Made by a program: the position numbers and the translations under genes
The notes under the pieces: model-generated
Told to the model about the DNA's origin: nothing
The model's database searches: none
The model's input: only the letters and a program-made list of their open reading frames with translations
Part shown: positions 43,070 through 54,819 of the stretch, one piece after another
Position numbering within the stretch: position 1 is the stretch's first letter
Layout: the number at the start of each line of letters is the position of its first letter
DNA from: Mauremys mutica
Taxonomy: Eukaryota; Chordata; Testudines; Geoemydidae
Direction: 5' to 3'
Assembly: GCF_020497125.1 (NCBI RefSeq)
Contig: NC_059080.1
Location: 52,021,563 to 52,085,562 of the forward strand
DNA length: 64,000 nt

Positions 43070-45480
43070 AAACATTCGGGCGCTCAGATCTTGCTGCCAC
43101 CAGTGCTATGGCCACAATAGCCATGTTTAATAGCACAGTGAAGGAAAGCAGAGATGGGTCCTGTGCTGTGTCTTGTCCAGATTCACGCAGCAGGAACTAG
43201 ATTTGTTTCCTCCTGATTTTTAAAGTTACCATCAAACAACTGACAAGTGCAGTATGGAAGGGAGGGGGGCAGGTCAATGGAGAAGTAAACCTTAGGCTTT
43301 TCTGTTTCTTTTTGACTCTCAGTCAGCCAGGCCTCACCCCCTGCAGCACTCTCCCATCTCCAAGCACCATCTTCTGCAAGCTCCTGGCCCTGGGTCCCAC
43401 CTCAGCACCTTCTCTCCCCTATGCAGGAGGAAGAGCCCTGCCATCATCCCCACACTCAGGCCCCCACACAGCCCTGCTGCCCTCCTACCCAGGTTTTCTG
43501 TCAGAACTAGGATGCAGGCAGTCTTACCTAGCAGTCAGAGCCACCAGCCAAAGCTAGAGTCAGGAATCAAGCCACCACTCAGAGCCAGAAGTCAACATCT
43601 AGGGCTGGGCAAGGCAGCAGGACATGAACAAGGCTAGTACAGGAGCAGCTGCAGACACAGCATGGAGCAGCCAGTGACCTTGTGCTGCTGCTAAGCTTAA
43701 ATGCAGACCTGTTGGCTCCTTTCAACCAATGGGGAAAGCCCACCAATCAGGCGGGTCTGCCGCAGCCCATCTTGGCTCATTAGCCTTCCTGAAGGCTGAA
43801 TGGGGCTAGCCCCTTCCCAAAGCACAGCAGGGACCACCTGTCAGCCCCAGCTATTCTTCCGCTCTGGGCCCTGGTCCTCATGTGTCCGGGCTCTGGGCTC
43901 TGCAGGGCAAGTCAGTGAGAGCTGGCTCTGATGGAGTTGCTGATCGTGCCTTTGCCCAGCTATTTCATTCCCACTCTCCCCTTGGAGCAGGTACTGTGCT
44001 GATTTTTACTCCAACTGCCTGCCGGCACTAGTGGTGCAGCATGAGTGTTAATTTTCACCCACGTTGAACAAGTCCTTGAATAATTTATTGGTTATTTATT
44101 CTGCTGGAGAGGAAGGTCGGACTGTGAATTTAAATGGAAATGCTCTTCACAAAAGCTACAGAAAGGACCTAGTAATTATCACTACTTCTCAGCTGGACCT
44201 AGGTTGGAAACAGACTGACCGGGAAGATCAGACACACTGTGCTCAGTCCCTAAGCATTCATCAAACACTATCTCGACTGTTTTACATTGAGAGGCTTTCC
44301 TGAAATGTGTCTCACACCCAGCACATGTCCTTGAATAGGCTGAAGTCAGCATTAGCCTCTTCCCTTCCCCTTCCTGTCCTCTTTGAACTACCAACTTTAT
44401 CGAGGTGGGAAGGGGACTGAATAGTGTGCAGAGAGCAGTTCTCACAGCCCATCAGCATTGCGGTATGAGCAGGGGAGCAGCCTAGCATTCTGGGCTCTAC
44501 AACAGCAATGAGCATGACAGGGCCACAATCCCAACTGGCTTCTTCAGCACAAATAATGTATTATCATAATTATCCTTCCTAGGGGAGCTTGGTTCAAGGG
44601 ACAGCCACACATTGGAGGAGGAAAAGGGGCCTAGCTTACTCATATTTTGTAAAAAGCCTGTGCCTAACAACTGATTGAAAGGCTTTGTTCAAGGTCAGCT
44701 CATGCCTATCCTTTTCCCGCTGCAACTCACTTTCTCTTTGCCATCTCAGCACGCTCGATGCCGAAAATCTCCACCACATGAACTGCCCCCTGACTCTCCT
44801 CTCAGTCAGTCAGTTCCTCTCACTCCTCCTTCCTCAGTGGCAAATTAGGACACCAGTAGCAAGCCAGTCTGGGATTAAGTGCAATCCTGTACTGAGCTAT
44901 TTGCGCTGGAACTAAGGGGGTTCCTTGCTGCTTGGAGGTGAGAAGGAAAGAGCTAACATAGAGGGAGGATGTGGGAGCAGAGGGGAGACTGCCTCATGAT
45001 TCACTGCCCAGCTGGTCACTACTGCTGGTCCTATACACAAATCTATTCTCGTGCAGAGATTTTCTTCCACCTCCCATCTCTCTTGACTCTGCAAGGACTA
45101 GGCACTCTCTCGTCAATACCATTCTGTTAGCCCCCGTTATCTGCTTTCCTTCTCCATGTAGTCATTGAGTGTGCACGCCTATCTTAGGTTTTATTGTAGC
45201 ACTCATTACTATGGTGTCTAAGCACATGACAAATAATTACATCCGCCAGGGTGCTTGTCTAGTGGACTTCATATAGGATCCTGTTCTGCTCACTCTGAGG
45301 TTCAAGGAAGCCCTGTTTTGTTTTCAATATTGTTTAGTTGTGGTGGGAATCCAATAGGTTTGGCCCTGTAGCATATTCTTTGAGGCAGGAACCATCTTTT
45401 TGTTTTCTTCGTTCAGCCCTGGCCCAGTGGGGTCCTAGTCCATGGCTGGGGCTCCAATAGCTATTGCAATGGGAGAACAG
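43070..45480. other. No gene recognised; possible old LTR at 43500-43910
   Basis: The part 43500-43910 (repeated CAGGA/CAGAGCCA/CAGCAG wording and CCAATCAGGCGGG) reads like an LTR of the CAG-rich type seen in reptiles, but I could not define ends. The rest is anonymous. Confidence 0.3.
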
Positions 45481-45481
45481 A

Positions 45482-46072
45482 GGTGAAAGTAAGCTGGTAC
45501 GGTCCGGTACAGCGTACCGGCAAGAGCCAGTACGCCGTGCTGGACCACACTGGCTTTCGCGGTGGGAATTTAAAGGGCTATGGGCTCCTCACAGCAGCGG
45601 GGAGCCCACAGCCCTTTAAATCCTGCCAGCGGCTCGGCGGCTGGGCTGGGACCAGGATTTAAAGGGCTCAGAGCTCCCGCGGCTGCAGGGATCTCAGAGC
45701 CCTTTAAATCCCGCCTGCGGCTTGGGTAGCCAGGCTGGAGCTGGGATTTAAGGGGCTCGGGGCTCCCTGCAGTGGTGGGAGCTCCAGGCCCTTTAAATCC
45801 ATGCCCGAACTCGGCTGCCGGGCTGGGGCTGGGATTTAAAGGGCCCTGTGCTTGGTGGCAGCCAAGCCCCAGGCCCTTTAATTTGCCCTTGAGCCCCAGG
45901 GGCTCCCAGCCACCTCTGCAGCTGGGAGCCCCCGGTTGATTTAAAGGCCCTGGGGCTCCCAGCCAAAGCCAATGCCTCGCCTCTTCTGGTTGAGGCCACA
46001 CCTCTTCTGGATGAGGCCACGCCCCCCGCAGGACTCCAGCAGTACCAGTAAGTCCTGTAACTTACTTTCACC
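45482..46072. mobile_element. Inverted-repeat element with four 89-bp hairpin units
   Basis: 591 bp with perfect 12-bp terminal inverted repeats GGTGAAAGTAAG / CTTACTTTCACC (45482-45493, 46061-46072). Inside, ATTTAAAGGGC (one variant ATTTAAGGGGC) starts at 45568, 45657, 45746 and 45834. Its inverse GCCCTTTAA(A/T)T starts at 45611, 45699, 45788 and 45873. So four tandem ~89-bp units each contain a pair of facing arms. No clear target duplication was found. Non-coding; class unknown. Confidence 0.7.
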
Positions 46073-47058
46073 CGTGTGGGAGGAACATATCCTAATGAAG
46101 TCAGACTTCGCCATATTCTCTTTTGGAATTGTCTTGTCCCCTGTGGAATTAGTTCCAGTATCCACCACCAGAGCAAATGAATTCTCAGAGTGGAGCAATT
46201 CATCCGAAGCACAAACATCTGAAGTGGTTTGGTCCTTAGTTCTGTGGAGAGCTCGCTATCTGAGTAACCCTACCCATGGGTGCCCAGGAGTTTTAATCAC
46301 AGGCAGGACAATTCTCTTCATGTCTCTGCTGGAGTTAATCACAAAGCTGCTTACAAGAGCTGTGGACCATTATTTATAAAACATGAATTTAGAAATTCTC
46401 ATTCCTCCTCAATGGACAACCTCCCTTGCTACTCACTGTCACCAGGGCCTACAGGATCATTCAAAGGGAAGTGCCAAGTCCAGGAGTGTTTGGAGACCGA
46501 GTGAGAGCAGGAGGACAGACAGACATGCAGGAGGTGAGAGGGAAAGAGTTAACTGGTGTGAGGAGGTTGTATGCTCGGGATGGACTAGGCCTCGGGGAAC
46601 GTTTCATTCTGGCCTGAGTTAGCATTGCTTAGGTGGACAGAGAGTGACGCCCTCAGAGCCACCGAGCTGCAATGTGGATTTCTTAAGATATATAGGATCA
46701 AATTAAGAGCCGCTGTGTTCAGAGGTTCCAACTGATCAAAGCACCGTTGCCAAGGTAACCGTGCAGATTGCCATTGGGGACCTCCTTTGGGCAAGGTTTT
46801 CAGAGGGAGGCAGAGAGGAAGAATGTCTAGTCGAGGCTAAGATGGGAAAGGTCATGTCATTCAGGAGCTGTTGCTTGGAGTTGGTGGCTTAGAGGATGAG
46901 CAGCCTGCAGAGCTACAGAGTGAGGACAGTTACCTCCTGAGAAGACGTCGAGTGAAGGTCTGAGCAGGAGATGCTGAGAGATACAGTGTACCCGAGACAC
47001 CTTGAAATCTGTGCATGGGTGAAAGCAATAGGAGGAAAATAATGTCTCTGAGGCAGGG
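46073..47058. other. No gene recognised; one X-box-like motif
   Basis: Looks largely single-copy. 46620-46800 reads like non-repetitive sequence and contains the motif at 46746-46759. Confidence 0.4.
46746..46759. promoter_or_regulatory. X-box-like motif (candidate RFX site)
   Basis: GTTGCCAAGGTAAC fits the palindromic X-box pattern GTNRCC-N(0-3)-RGYAAC bound by RFX factors. A single motif match; function is inferred only. Confidence 0.3.
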
Positions 47059-47931
47059 TGTCACGGATCCACAGGATCAGTGCTACACCCCAGCTTTTAA
47101 ACAGTCTCTTGGAGGAATCCCTTCAGTACCACAGCCCTTAAAGGGTCACACTTGTGTTTTAGGGAAGGCCATGCAGTCTTGCCTCCTCCAAGACTGAGCC
47201 TCTGAGCTCCAGCACTCCTGCTTCACACCACAGGTGCTGCCCAGCAAGTCCAACTGAGGTAGGCTCTGAGTTCGAGGTTTGTATACCCTTCAGAACCAAT
47301 GCTCCTCAGCAAATGCTTGCAGCGTCACCCGGGCAATGAACAGTAGGGTTTATTAGTCAACTGGAATACAGCATTGGAAATCCGTTGGTTAGCACAGAGA
47401 ACTATAGGTTAAGGCATAGTCCATCTGGCCAAGCCAGAGCAATCCACCAGCCAAGCTGTGATGGACTCCATTTCAGGCTCTGTCTCTCTCTCTCTGGTCC
47501 TTTGTCAGTCCCGGGTCAGAGCAGCCAGCCTCTTCCAGAAGCTACTCTTTTCCCACTATAAGTCTCTGCTCTGTTCTGAAGCTGTCCTCTGCTCAGCTTC
47601 CCAGCTGAGAGGAGTGTGTGGGAGGGAAAACCTCCTTCCTCTGGTCACGGATTGCTAGGTGTCAATGTTCTGGTTGCTGGGGCTTCCCGTTGTCTCTTTC
47701 AGATTCTGCATGGATACTGGTTGCTTTCAGCATATTACAGCCAGTTTCTTAATGACCCTTTCATTATGCCAGAGACAGCAAGGCAACACACATATACCTC
47801 TCATGACTCCTGCAGTGCCCCAAGAGCAGACTTAACCATTTCCCCCCACTGGGTAGCAATGCCAAGTACAGAGGGAAACAGGCACACATAGGATTCATAA
47901 AAATATTACAAAAAATTCCCACTTCGTCACA
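47059..47931 (-). mobile_element. Solo LTR, retrovirus-like, antisense
   Basis: 873 bp with ends TGTCACGGATCC (left) and CTTCGTCACA (right), so the termini read TGTGACG...GTGACA on the minus strand. The wording near the right end is familiar from reptile ERV LTRs. No internal viral genes are adjacent. A target duplication is not clear (CTGAG occurs near both ends but not flush). Confidence 0.55.
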
Positions 47932-49539
47932 CTGAGCATGAACATTGGCTTTTGTAAGAATGGTTCTACGTTGTCCTTTCTGTGAGGGTAAATACTGCAG
48001 TTCTTACTGGGTCAAAACTCCAGGTGAAGTCAATAGAAGTTTTATCTGAGAGTAGACTGGGAGGAATGCAAGGCCGGTCCTTAGCAGTTTCCCTCTTTGC
48101 CTAAGTCGCCCAGTTTTCAAAACTGCTGAATACCCAGCAGTTCTCATGGCCTTTAATGGGTGCTCTTAGGTGCCCAGCACCTTTGAAAATCAGGCCCATC
48201 CTGCGCCGGGATTTGTATGTATTGTTCACTGTCCTTCGGACTTGGTCACTATTGCATATACATAAATACAAATTTAGCTCCACCCGATACAGCCTGTTAT
48301 CTAGACATCAAATGAATTAAAGGGGGAGTACAACAAGCTTAGAACTGGTCTGCCCTTGGCTGAGACTCTATATTTCAACAAACCCATAAAAAGGCTCAGG
48401 GAGCTCACTCAAGCATGAATAGTTACAAGTGTAAAAGAGTGGTGACATCGTATTTATTATTAAAGCCTTTTTAAAGCCCCACGTTGCAGATGGTTTCTGT
48501 ATCTCTGGAGAATGGCAGGGACAGGGTATTTAATAAAAACTTTATGAAAAATAGAAACTGTTTCCCACGGTTAATCATAATGCCCAGGGACAAATTACCT
48601 GTGGGAATGTTATTGGAAAGCATGCACTTTATATAGTTGGTTGAGGCCAAGATTAGTATTCAGGCCAATGCATTGGGGTTCTTGGGCAAGCAGCAGCACC
48701 CCAAAACACACTGGGCTATTTGGGGGACTAGCCATGGGAAGAGACACACTGGGGCTCATGGAAGAATAGCTCTGACATAATACACAGGGGTCCAGGGGCA
48801 AACCGCTCCCCAAATAGACACTCTAGGATTCAGGGAGCAGTACATGCACCCAGACTAGACTCGAGTCAACTTTGTAGAAGGTTGATTAGCTGCTGGAAGC
48901 AGCTCGGAGATTTGGAACATCTAAAGTAGTATGGAGTAGTGGGCAGAGTGCCGGTGAGGCTGGCAGGGATTCCTGATTAATGCAATTTATCACATCGTCA
49001 ATCTGCAATGCATCACAAGGATATTGCCATCACCTGTGAAATATGTAGATACAGGATGCTCCTGATTGGCAGAGACACTGAGTACCCACAACTCAAATTG
49101 GCCCCAGTGGCAGGTTCTTCAAAAGAGTTCCGCTTGCTGTGGGTGTGTGGGGTGCTGAGCATTTCTCTTTGGAAACCTGGCCCTAACTGTGGGTGCTGAG
49201 TCCTGGAAAATATGGCCCTGAGACGTATGGCAAATCTACTCCATGGGTCCATATACATACATGCATGCTGCAGAGGGATTTCTGAGTTGATCTTATGTTC
49301 TCCTAGTTCCCTCATGTGCTAAACACCAAGGAAGACAGGCAGATATCACACAATCAGCACAGGCAAATGTCCCCCCAATCAATAGCTGACTACAGTGCAG
49401 TGAAATAGTTTGTGGTCATCTAAGCTTTGTTTGTCTGCAATCATTTCCTGTAATGTTTCTCTAAAAAAGAAGCACGGGGGGTTGAAGGGGGTGAGGATGA
49501 AATTAAATGAAAGAACTTCCAAGAAGGTCTGTGTGGTTA
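47932..49539. other. No gene recognised; palindromic repeat at 48110-48198
   Basis: Mostly anonymous. A weaker palindromic phrase (TGGGTGCTGAGTCC, AAATATGGCCC) lies near 49190-49220. Confidence 0.4.
48110..48198. repeat. Short palindromic repeat (CAAAAGTGCTGAGCACC type)
   Basis: CCAGTTTTCAAAACTGCTGA on the left and CAGCACCTTTGAAAATCAGG on the right are imperfect inverses around CCTTTAATGGGTGC. Same architecture as 15039 and 61911 but different sequence. Confidence 0.5.
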
Positions 49540-50110
49540 AAAAAAAAAAAGGCTAGTGCTGAAATTTTGCTTTAAGCATCAATCTCTTGTGGATGCCGTA
49601 AACCATCTTCCTATTTATTACAGGCAATCCCCTCTTATTTAATGAAATCCCATCCATTATGCAACTTTGCAGATATCCGAGATCACTATTAGGGAGTTGG
49701 GCCTCATTATAAGTGGAGTTATTGTCCTTTGGAGATTGAGTTAATGGTCATTTGTCTTTTTCATTCGATTAATAGCAACCCTCTCGGGACACTGAATAGG
49801 TTATGTTTAGTGATGCAATGTTAAGTCCCTTCCTCCATCAATGCAGATTGCTGAACATGACCCAGATCTCTCAATACAAGGTCTGGCTTCAATGTCTTTC
49901 TTAATAGCAGCTTCTCATTTTTTAGCAGTTAAGGAGAACAGCACATTAAATTGCCAGTGAAAGAACTGGACCGGAGAGAGCGGTACAAAGAAAATGCAGG
50001 TGTTGATGGCAGTTTTTCCAGCTGCTCCTATTGGCCATTAATGGTTCCAGTAACATAGAGCTTCCCTAGCCATGCAAGAATTTGAAATGCAGGAATAGTC
50101 AGCTGCAAAA
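49540..50110. other. Non-repetitive AT-rich stretch, possible conserved non-coding DNA
   Basis: No repeat or coding signature. Homeodomain-like ATTA/TAAT motifs are frequent (for example TTCGATTAATAGCAACC near 49765). It reads like single-copy regulatory DNA, but conservation cannot be judged from one sequence. Confidence 0.2.
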
Positions 50111-50113
50111 TAA

Positions 50114-50394
50114 GACCTGGTCTACACATAAAATCTAGGTTGACCTAACCACATCACTCTGGGCTGGGAAAATGTCACACCTTGTGCAACGTAGTTAGGT
50201 TGAGCTAACCCCAACTGTCAATGCAACAGGTCAATGGACGAGTTCTTCCATCAACCTCACTGCCACCTATTGGAGAGACAGATTACCTACATCAATGGAA
50301 CAACCCTTTCTGTTGATGTAGGAAGCGTCTACACTACAGTGCTATAGCAATACAGTTGCAGCTCCATAGCAGTCTCTCTCGTGTAGACACACCC
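50114..50394. mobile_element. PIF/Harbinger MITE
   Basis: 281 bp flanked by TAA (50111-50113 and 50395-50397). Starts GACCTGGTCTACACA and ends GTGTAGACACACCC, inverted and close to the ends of the autonomous element at 54526-59367. Inside are AGGTTGACCTAACC and TAGTTAGGTTGAGCTAACC phrases. No coding. Confidence 0.8.
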
Positions 50395-50397
50395 TAA

Positions 50398-51292
50398 GTA
50401 GCTGCATCTGTGAACAAAGGACTCAAATGGGAAAATGCATCCATCCCTGGCCTTCTATGGGCTCTTATGTTCTAGATTTATGGAGTACAAGATGCACCAA
50501 TGATGGGCATGCAGTAAGCACTGCCCTTGGGAAGAGCCTGAACTGGATCTCGGTGCTCACTTTGGAATACCTGATCACCCACTCTGGATCCTGTTAAACC
50601 ATTCTTACCAGGGATGATTTATATCCTGGTCTCTTGCAGCCAAATTTAGGGGCTGGTGTAAATTGTCATAGCTCTCTTGAAGTTAAAGTGATAGCTTGTC
50701 ATTTTTAACCAGTTTCCCAAACAAACATGTCTAGGCATGCACACACGTCAGACCTGGAAGTAATGCCCCATGATAAACTGCAGATTCATATCATACATTT
50801 ATTTCTCAGGCATCTCCATCAACCCCACCTGCCCACTAACACATTTCTTGAGGGTTCATTATTTCCTCTGCCCCCTGAGCAGCTTCAATCAGCTGTCATT
50901 AAAAGATTAAATTAAAATACAAAATCTGCCTATGCCAGGAACGTTTCTGCCTTTCTCCCCCAAATATGGAATTTGCCCCACAACTTTCCCAGCCCCTGGT
51001 TATGCAAGATTCACCCCTGTGCCAATGGCAAACTGCTCTCCCATACCTAGAAATGCCATGCCTTTGCCATATGACCTCTTATTGCCCTGTAGGGCTGCGG
51101 GTGTCTAATACCATTGGAAAGGGGAGATTTCCAGGACTTGCTTTGAATTTTGAAACGGGCTGGGATACTGGATTTTAAAACTGGGTCCTTTTCAAATCTT
51201 GAAAGGTGATGTTTAGATTATTTTTGACTGTTTCCTGGCTCTCTCTGAGCTCTGTACAGTTTGACTCATGGGATAAAAATCTGGCCCCAATG
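50398..51292. other. No recognised feature
   Basis: Anonymous; a partial GGCTGGTGTAAATTGTCATAG phrase near 50651 resembles an arm of the repeat at 15039. Confidence 0.4.
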
Positions 51293-51387
51293 GAGAAATT
51301 ATTTTGGGGCAGTTCTCTGGCCTGTGTTATACAAAATTTCAGACTAGCTGATCACAAGGGTCCCTTCTGGCCTTGGAATCTATGAAG
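51293..51387 (+). mobile_element. CR1 LINE 3' tail
   Basis: ATTTTGGGGCAGTTCTCTGG, CAGACTAGCTGATCACAAGG, CCCTTCTGGCCTTGGAATCT: the terminal 95 bp of CR1, sense. Severe 5' truncation is typical of CR1. Confidence 0.85.
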
Positions 51388-51794
51388 TCAAGGGGAGTTT
51401 TGCCACTGACTTCATGGGGGCCAGGATTTCACCCCTGGTAACTAAAGCTTTACAAGGAGAGGGATACATAAAATAGTCCTAATCAAATGAATAAAGGTCG
51501 CTAAAACATTCCCAAGTAAAGCTTTCCTGCGACCATGTAATGAAGACAGGTCATTGTGGTGTAATAAAGAGGCCCTCTGCTCTGTTTGTTGGTAATTTCA
51601 CAGAATATCATTTGTCCCTGGCAAGCTATTCTGGTAACCATTCAAGGTAAACACCCACCTGACTTGTTTTTCTAACGTACAAAAGTCTGCCTTGAAAGAC
51701 TTTAAAAAGGTCTTACGTTTTTATAATTTGTGGTCCGGTAGCACCCAGAGAAGAACTTGAAATCTAAACAGACAAAAAGTGTGTGTTGGGGCGG

Positions 51795-51912
51795 GGGAGA
51801 CTTAGACAGAGGGAAGTGAAGGGATTTGCCTAAGGTGACCCAGCAGCAAAACCAGGAGTAGAACCCAGGTCTTCTGACTCCCACTCCAGGGGTCTGTTTG
51901 CTAGACCACCTC
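51795..51912 (-). mobile_element. MIR SINE fragment
   Basis: Antisense MIR: AGTGAAGGGATTTGCCTAAG, GTGACCCAGCAGCAAAACCA, GTAGAACCCAGGTCTTCTGA, ending CTAGACCACCTC. Confidence 0.8.
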
Positions 51913-52118
51913 ATTTACAAGACATTTTTACCTGCAATCTTTGAATTTCTGTTGCTTCCCCTGAGTTCCCCATTTCTCTTTAGGTAGCCAGGGACCTGCA
52001 TAGGAAACAGCTTCCCCTGCACAAGCAGATCTCCCTGAGCACTAGGAAGGTAGTTCATGTACTGGAGCAGCCCACGTATCCTGGTCCCTAGTATGTATGC
52101 TTTCTGACTAGGGACACA

Positions 52119-52413
52119 GCCCTGGTCTACACTAAGGTCGGGGGTCGAACTAGGGTACGCGAATTCAGCTACGTGAATAACGTAGCTGAATTCGAACTAC
52201 CCTAGTTCGACTTACTTACCCGTCCAGACGCCGCGGAAGCGAACTCCGCGGCTCCAAGGTCGACTCCGGCAACTCCTCCTGCCGCGGTGGAGTACCGGAG
52301 TTCGAACTAGCGCTTCCGGGGTTCGAACTATCGCGTCTAGATCGGACGCGATAGTTCGAACTCCGAGCAGTCGAACTCGCCGCGTCGACCCAGCAGGTAA
52401 GTGTAAACGTGGC
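52119..52413. mobile_element. CpG-rich Harbinger-related MITE with nested hairpins
   Basis: Starts GCCCTGGTCTACACTAAGG and ends GTGTAAACGTGGC, flanked by CACA on both sides (52115-52118, 52414-52417). TTCGAA-type motifs are abundant, as at the ends of the 54526-59367 element. Two strong hairpins: 52144-52211 (GTCGAACTAGGGTA arms and perfect 15-bp inner arms 52160-52174/52180-52194), and 52321-52361 (perfect 17-bp arms around a 7-base loop). Non-coding; the frames crossing it are incidental. The CACA flank is not the usual TWA duplication. Confidence 0.65.
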
Positions 52414-52417
52414 CACA

Positions 52418-52949
52418 ATCAGCTCACTAGTTGGTATGCTGTAGACAGAACCATGCACTAGCTGGGGAGGGCACTGCCTGAGAGACATAGACGTCTTTCC
52501 CTACAGCAGTGAAGTACCTCTCTTCTGGCTTGCTTGGCGTAATCCTGTCTTGCTGGGCAGGATTCTTTATGCAAAAGGCATCATTATGGGGCAAAAATAC
52601 TTGGTCTCTTAAGGCTTTATGTCTCTCTTTTGAAGTCCGTGGGAAATATACTTAGGGAAACAGGACACTGAATTCACTTGAGATGAATCTGGGTTATGCT
52701 TACAATCTTGCTGTTTAGCCTAGACTTAAAGCCCTGCTGAATCTTAGCAAAGGTAATAAAAGCTTATCAATAGCACTAGTAGCGCTTAACCAAAAAAAGA
52801 CACAGGATGGTCTCATGGAACAATGAGTTACTACACTGGTTCATTACCTTTGGACACTTGGTTAAACACTGATTTAAATCACATTGAAATACGCAATGTG
52901 TTGGTCTCAGGGTTTTCCCTGTAGCTATCTGTCCATATTTTACATATAC
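52418..52949. other. No recognised feature
   Basis: Anonymous sequence. Confidence 0.4.
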
Positions 52950-53220
52950 ATAGTAGAGCTGATCAGAAATCCCCTCCCATCCACAGGAAAGTTCATCTTT
53001 TCAGTGAAAACATGACCACCATTTATTCCCCTGCCCAGTTTCTGGCTGAAAAATCTTTTTAGAAACCAAAAGTTTTTGGATCTTGCTGTTTCAACAGAAA
53101 TACACAATAACAAAAAAAGTTGAGGAAAGCAGAAAATTTCCATGAAAAATATTTTTAATCAAAAAATTAATTTTCCATCAAAAAAAATGTTGGTGGAAAA
53201 GTTTTTGACTGTCTGTAATA
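52950..53220. repeat. AT-rich TTTTC/GAAAA dispersed repeat, copy 8
   Basis: Starts TAGTAGAGCTGATCAGAAAT and runs through CATGAAAAATATTTTTAATC to GTGGAAAAGTTTTTGACTG. Confidence 0.5.
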
Positions 53221-53244
53221 TAGTACATAGGTCACTGCAATAGA

Positions 53245-53670
53245 CATGGTGAGGAATTTTTCAGTGAAACTTTGTCAGAAAATGCCAAATCATCAAATTT
53301 GAAATTTTTTGCAGGAGAAGGTAGGTCAGCTTCGCTTCATTTTTATTTTTTAAACTCCAAAAAATTCTGAAAAAAGTTTTGAAATTGTTGAAACCTTTTG
53401 TCTTGACCTTTTCAAAAAGAAAAAAAATTCCAGTTTTCTGGTTCAAAACAACTTTGTGTCCCAAAATTAAAGCTAATTATAGTTTTTAAAATATTTAAAA
53501 AGGATTACAAAATTGAAACAAAACATGTTTTGATTGACCTGAAATGATTTTTTTTCAGGCAATTTTCAGTTTACAAAAACAATTTAGATTTCAACATTTC
53601 TATCTAACTTGGGATTGAACATTTTTTCAACAACATCAAAAATTTTTGGCAGGATGGGAAAACCATTTCC
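53245..53670. repeat. AT-rich TTTTC/GAAAA dispersed repeat, copy 9
   Basis: Long AT-rich stretch of alternating TGAAATTTTTT and AAAACTTTG phrases directly after copy 8; ends near TTTCCCACCCACC. Possibly two overlapping members. Confidence 0.45.
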
Positions 53671-54522
53671 CACCCACCTCTGCATTTCTATATGATATTA
53701 TCGTACACAGAGAGAGCCATTTGGGGCTCAAGGCTGGAGAAGCAGGGGCTGTTACAGGTCAGGAATTTGTTGTGTTGGAGAAGTTGTGTTTGGCCCTGTA
53801 TTTGGAAATTCTGCAGGGCAGAACACAATAGCTTTGCTAAAAGTACACGGGGACCTTGCCCTGACATAGCAAAGCTGCAGTAGACCAAAACTGATGTGCA
53901 TTGACAAAGGCGTTATGGGAAAAGATTGCAAAGCACCTGCTTGGCCCGTGCCCAGTTCTAGTTATTCACTCACCTTTACAATCACAAAATTAAAATAAAA
54001 GCTTAAAATGCTCGGCTGGATTGGCTGGCTGCAAAGAATGAAGCTTTCTCTGTGTCATCAATATTCAAGGGGATGGAATAAACACAGCCTTGCCTCACTG
54101 CGGCTGTAAGTAACACAGGGATGGAGTCACTGAAATGTAACAAGATTTATTACTTTCTCCCAAAGAACAATTGCCAGTTTGGTGTCCTCAGTAAATAATG
54201 CTCTCCTGGTGTCAGCTGGGGACACCATCAACCCAGTGGATAGTGACACCACAGTTAACCCTTTGGGGTATTATTCTCAACACCCGGAGGCTGCTACAAT
54301 GTGGGATCACATGAAGGATTGTTCCTGAATGAGATGACTTATGGGAATGTCTTCCCAGAAGAGTGGCTATTGGGGTGTGTGGCCAAAATTAATTTGCCCC
54401 GTGAAGAATGAAGGAACTGACACCGAAATTCACTAGGGGATTTACCTCCAGCAGTCACAAATGAACAGCATGAGCTGACCCATTATCCTGAGCACGCTAA
54501 CAGCCTGTGGGAGTCCTGCATC
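53671..54522. other. No recognised feature; left flank of the Harbinger element
   Basis: Anonymous sequence with no repeat I can name. It ends in the TAA target site at 54523-54525. Confidence 0.4.
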
Positions 54523-54544
54523 TAAGGCCTGGTCTACACTAGGA

Positions 54545-54730
54545 CCTTAAATCGAATTTAGCAGCGTTAATTCGAACTAATCGCTCAACCGTCCACACCA
54601 GGAAGCCATTTAATTCGAACTAGGGGGCTCCTTAGTTCGAATTTGGTACTCCACCCCGACAGGTGGAGTAACGCTAAATTCGCACTTGCTAGCTCGAATT
54701 AGGCTAGGTGTGGATGCAAATCGAACTTAG
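54545..54730. promoter_or_regulatory. Left subterminal TTCGAA-type motif cluster
   Basis: AATCGAATTT, AATTCGAACT (twice), AGTTCGAATTT, GCTCGAATTA and ATCGAACTTA occur within about 180 bp of the left end. Likely binding sites of transposase or Myb-like protein; inferred from position and repetition. Confidence 0.5.
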
Positions 54731-54819
54731 TAGCTCCGGGAGCTATCCCACACTGCACCACTCTGTTGACGCTCTGGACAGCAGTCCGAGCTTGGATTCT
54801 CTGACCAGCCACACAGGAA

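Noticed and set aside
52212..52488. Arginine/serine-rich minus-strand frames
   Set aside because: Lie on the CpG-rich MITE hairpins; no motif and no gene context.
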